A stretch of DNA of 5,012 bases from Betaproteobacteria bacterium (GTDB taxonomy: Bacteria > Pseudomonadota > Gammaproteobacteria > Burkholderiales > Casimicrobiaceae): NCBI GenBank assembly GCA_003153335.1, contig PLYG01000228.1, forward strand, positions 225 through 5,236, written 5' to 3'. Of the stretch, positions 4,234 to 5,012 are shown in pieces. A model generated the notes under the pieces. It was not told the origin of the DNA and made no database searches. It saw only the letters and a list, made by a program, of their open reading frames with translations. The position numbers were made by a program, and so were the translations under genes. Numbering within the stretch: the stretch's first letter is position 1; every line of letters starts with the position of its first letter.

Positions 4234-5012
4234 GCTGTGTCAGCTCCCGGGTTGAAGAGCCGGGTCCGGCACCGGGCGCGCTTTGCCGCAGCGTCGCCCG
4301 AAAGGCGATGACGGCGTCAGCCAGCGCCGTCGCCTCCACGCACTCCACCACGCGCAGACGGTCCCCCGGAACGCCGCTGCGCAGATGCGGCTCGCGCGCG
4401 CCGGCAATGCGTTCCCTCAACCACCTGGACCCGAAGCGGAACTCGCAATCGCCATCGCCGCATGCCGCAACCAGCACCCCGCTCGCTCCGCTCTTCAGCG
4501 CGAACTCGATGAATGCGGGCGGCAACATTGCGATGCACAGCAGTTCGAGCACGGCGGTGTCCGGTCCGCCCAGATGCGCGGCAGGTGTGCCACGGCCGCA
4601 AGCGAACACCACGACTTTCACCCGACCCTTCAATACCGCGATCGACGCCAGCAAACGGCGGCGCAAAAGGTCGATCGGGAACTGCGGCATGTCGATCCCG
4701 GTCGAGAGCGTCGCAATCGAACGGAACGGGGTCGACGAGGGGCAGGCGCCCGCGCAAATTCCGCAACCGGCGCACGCGTCATCGAGCACCCGCGCTTGCT
4801 GCGCACCGGGTCGCCCGGCCGGGTGCGGCACCATGATCACAGCGCCATAGGGACAGTCGGCAAAACAAAAGCCGCAGCCACTGCAATAGCGCGTATCGAC
4901 CCGGGCGACCGGAGCGGTCGTGGCCGGCCACAGCCAGGGCAGCGCAGCGAGCAACAACGTCACCATTCCCAGCAACAGCCAGACGTCCGCCGCCGACCAG
5001 TGATACAGCAGC
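4226..5012 (-). CDS. Membrane iron-sulfur protein: 2x[4Fe-4S] ferredoxin plus MvhD-like domain (5' end outside window)
   Basis: The frame is open from the right edge to a TAA at 4226, so 261 C-terminal residues are seen (counted from 5011). A hydrophobic helix comes first (about 11-29, WLLLGMVTLLLAALPWLWP), then two CxxCxxCxxxCP ferredoxin motifs (C43/46/49/53 and C80/83/86/90). An MvhD-like (hydrogenase iron-sulfur subunit) domain follows at about 131-240, with C138, C159, C184 and C189 and the stretch GASGVLVAACGDGDC (175-189). The MvhD family usually has a further cysteine shortly after the first; here it reads CGRGT. A TTG at 4975 could serve as a start, but the upstream frame stays open and hydrophobic. 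The full protein therefore probably has an N-terminal membrane domain, perhaps a cytochrome b type. The likely role is moving electrons from quinol, or another donor, to the oxidase-like protein encoded two genes downstream. This is the first visible gene of the operon. Confidence 0.88.
   Translation of the reverse strand, partial: LLYHWSAADVWLLLGMVTLLLAALPWLWPATTAPVARVDTRYCSGCGFCFADCPYGAVIMVPHPAGRPGAQQARVLDDACAGCGICAGACPSSTPFRSIATLSTGIDMPQFPIDLLRRRLLASIAVLKGRVKVVVFACGRGTPAAHLGGPDTAVLELLCIAMLPPAFIEFALKSGASGVLVAACGDGDCEFRFGSRWLRERIAGAREPHLRSGVPGDRLRVVECVEATALADAVIAFRATLRQSAPGAGPGSSTRELTQHD

Noticed and set aside
1..5012. CRISPR arrays, tRNA or rRNA genes, insertion sequences
   Set aside because: No spaced direct repeats, no tRNA-like cloverleaf, no rRNA sequence and no transposase or terminal inverted repeats were seen on either strand.

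Overview
The window is GC-rich, densely coded DNA, most likely from a betaproteobacterium (Rhodocyclales or Burkholderiales type). That placement is an inference from codon use and from the flavour of the regulator and feruloyl-CoA synthase; it is not proven. Seven protein-coding genes are supported, and two of them run off the window edges.

Layout. On the minus strand, the left edge to 811 holds the N-terminal part of an AMP-forming CoA ligase that closely resembles feruloyl-CoA synthase. Bases 812-1153 form a divergent control region. It contains an FNR-type box (983-996), a well-placed -10 element (1018-1023) and a perfect 15-bp hairpin (1049-1084). A Crp/Fnr-family regulator without iron-sulfur cysteines follows on the plus strand (1154-1846). 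From the right edge back to 1834 lies a tightly packed minus-strand operon, in transcription order: (1) the C-terminal part of a membrane protein carrying a double [4Fe-4S] ferredoxin domain and an MvhD-like domain; (2) a 167-residue membrane-anchored protein of unknown family; (3) a divergent 12-helix heme-copper oxidase subunit I homologue; (4) a 76-residue two-helix membrane protein resembling the C-terminal end of heme A synthase; (5) an 80-residue DUF2249 protein. Every junction inside the operon is an 8- or 4-base stop/start overlap, which implies translational coupling. The operon's last gene and the regulator meet tail to tail and overlap by 13 bases.

How it may work together. The subunit I homologue keeps the heme histidines of the superfamily. 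It lacks the usual helix VI active-site tyrosine and the adjacent helix VII histidine pair that helps bind CuB or FeB. No CuA subunit II and no c-type cytochrome (CXXCH) is seen in the visible part. Its likely electron donor is instead the iron-sulfur membrane protein encoded upstream. Together with an Fnr/Dnr-type regulator and a DUF2249 protein, this points to a non-canonical terminal reductase, possibly an alternative nitric oxide reductase, working under low oxygen. The reductase assignment is a hypothesis. The gene families and the operon structure are what the sequence shows.
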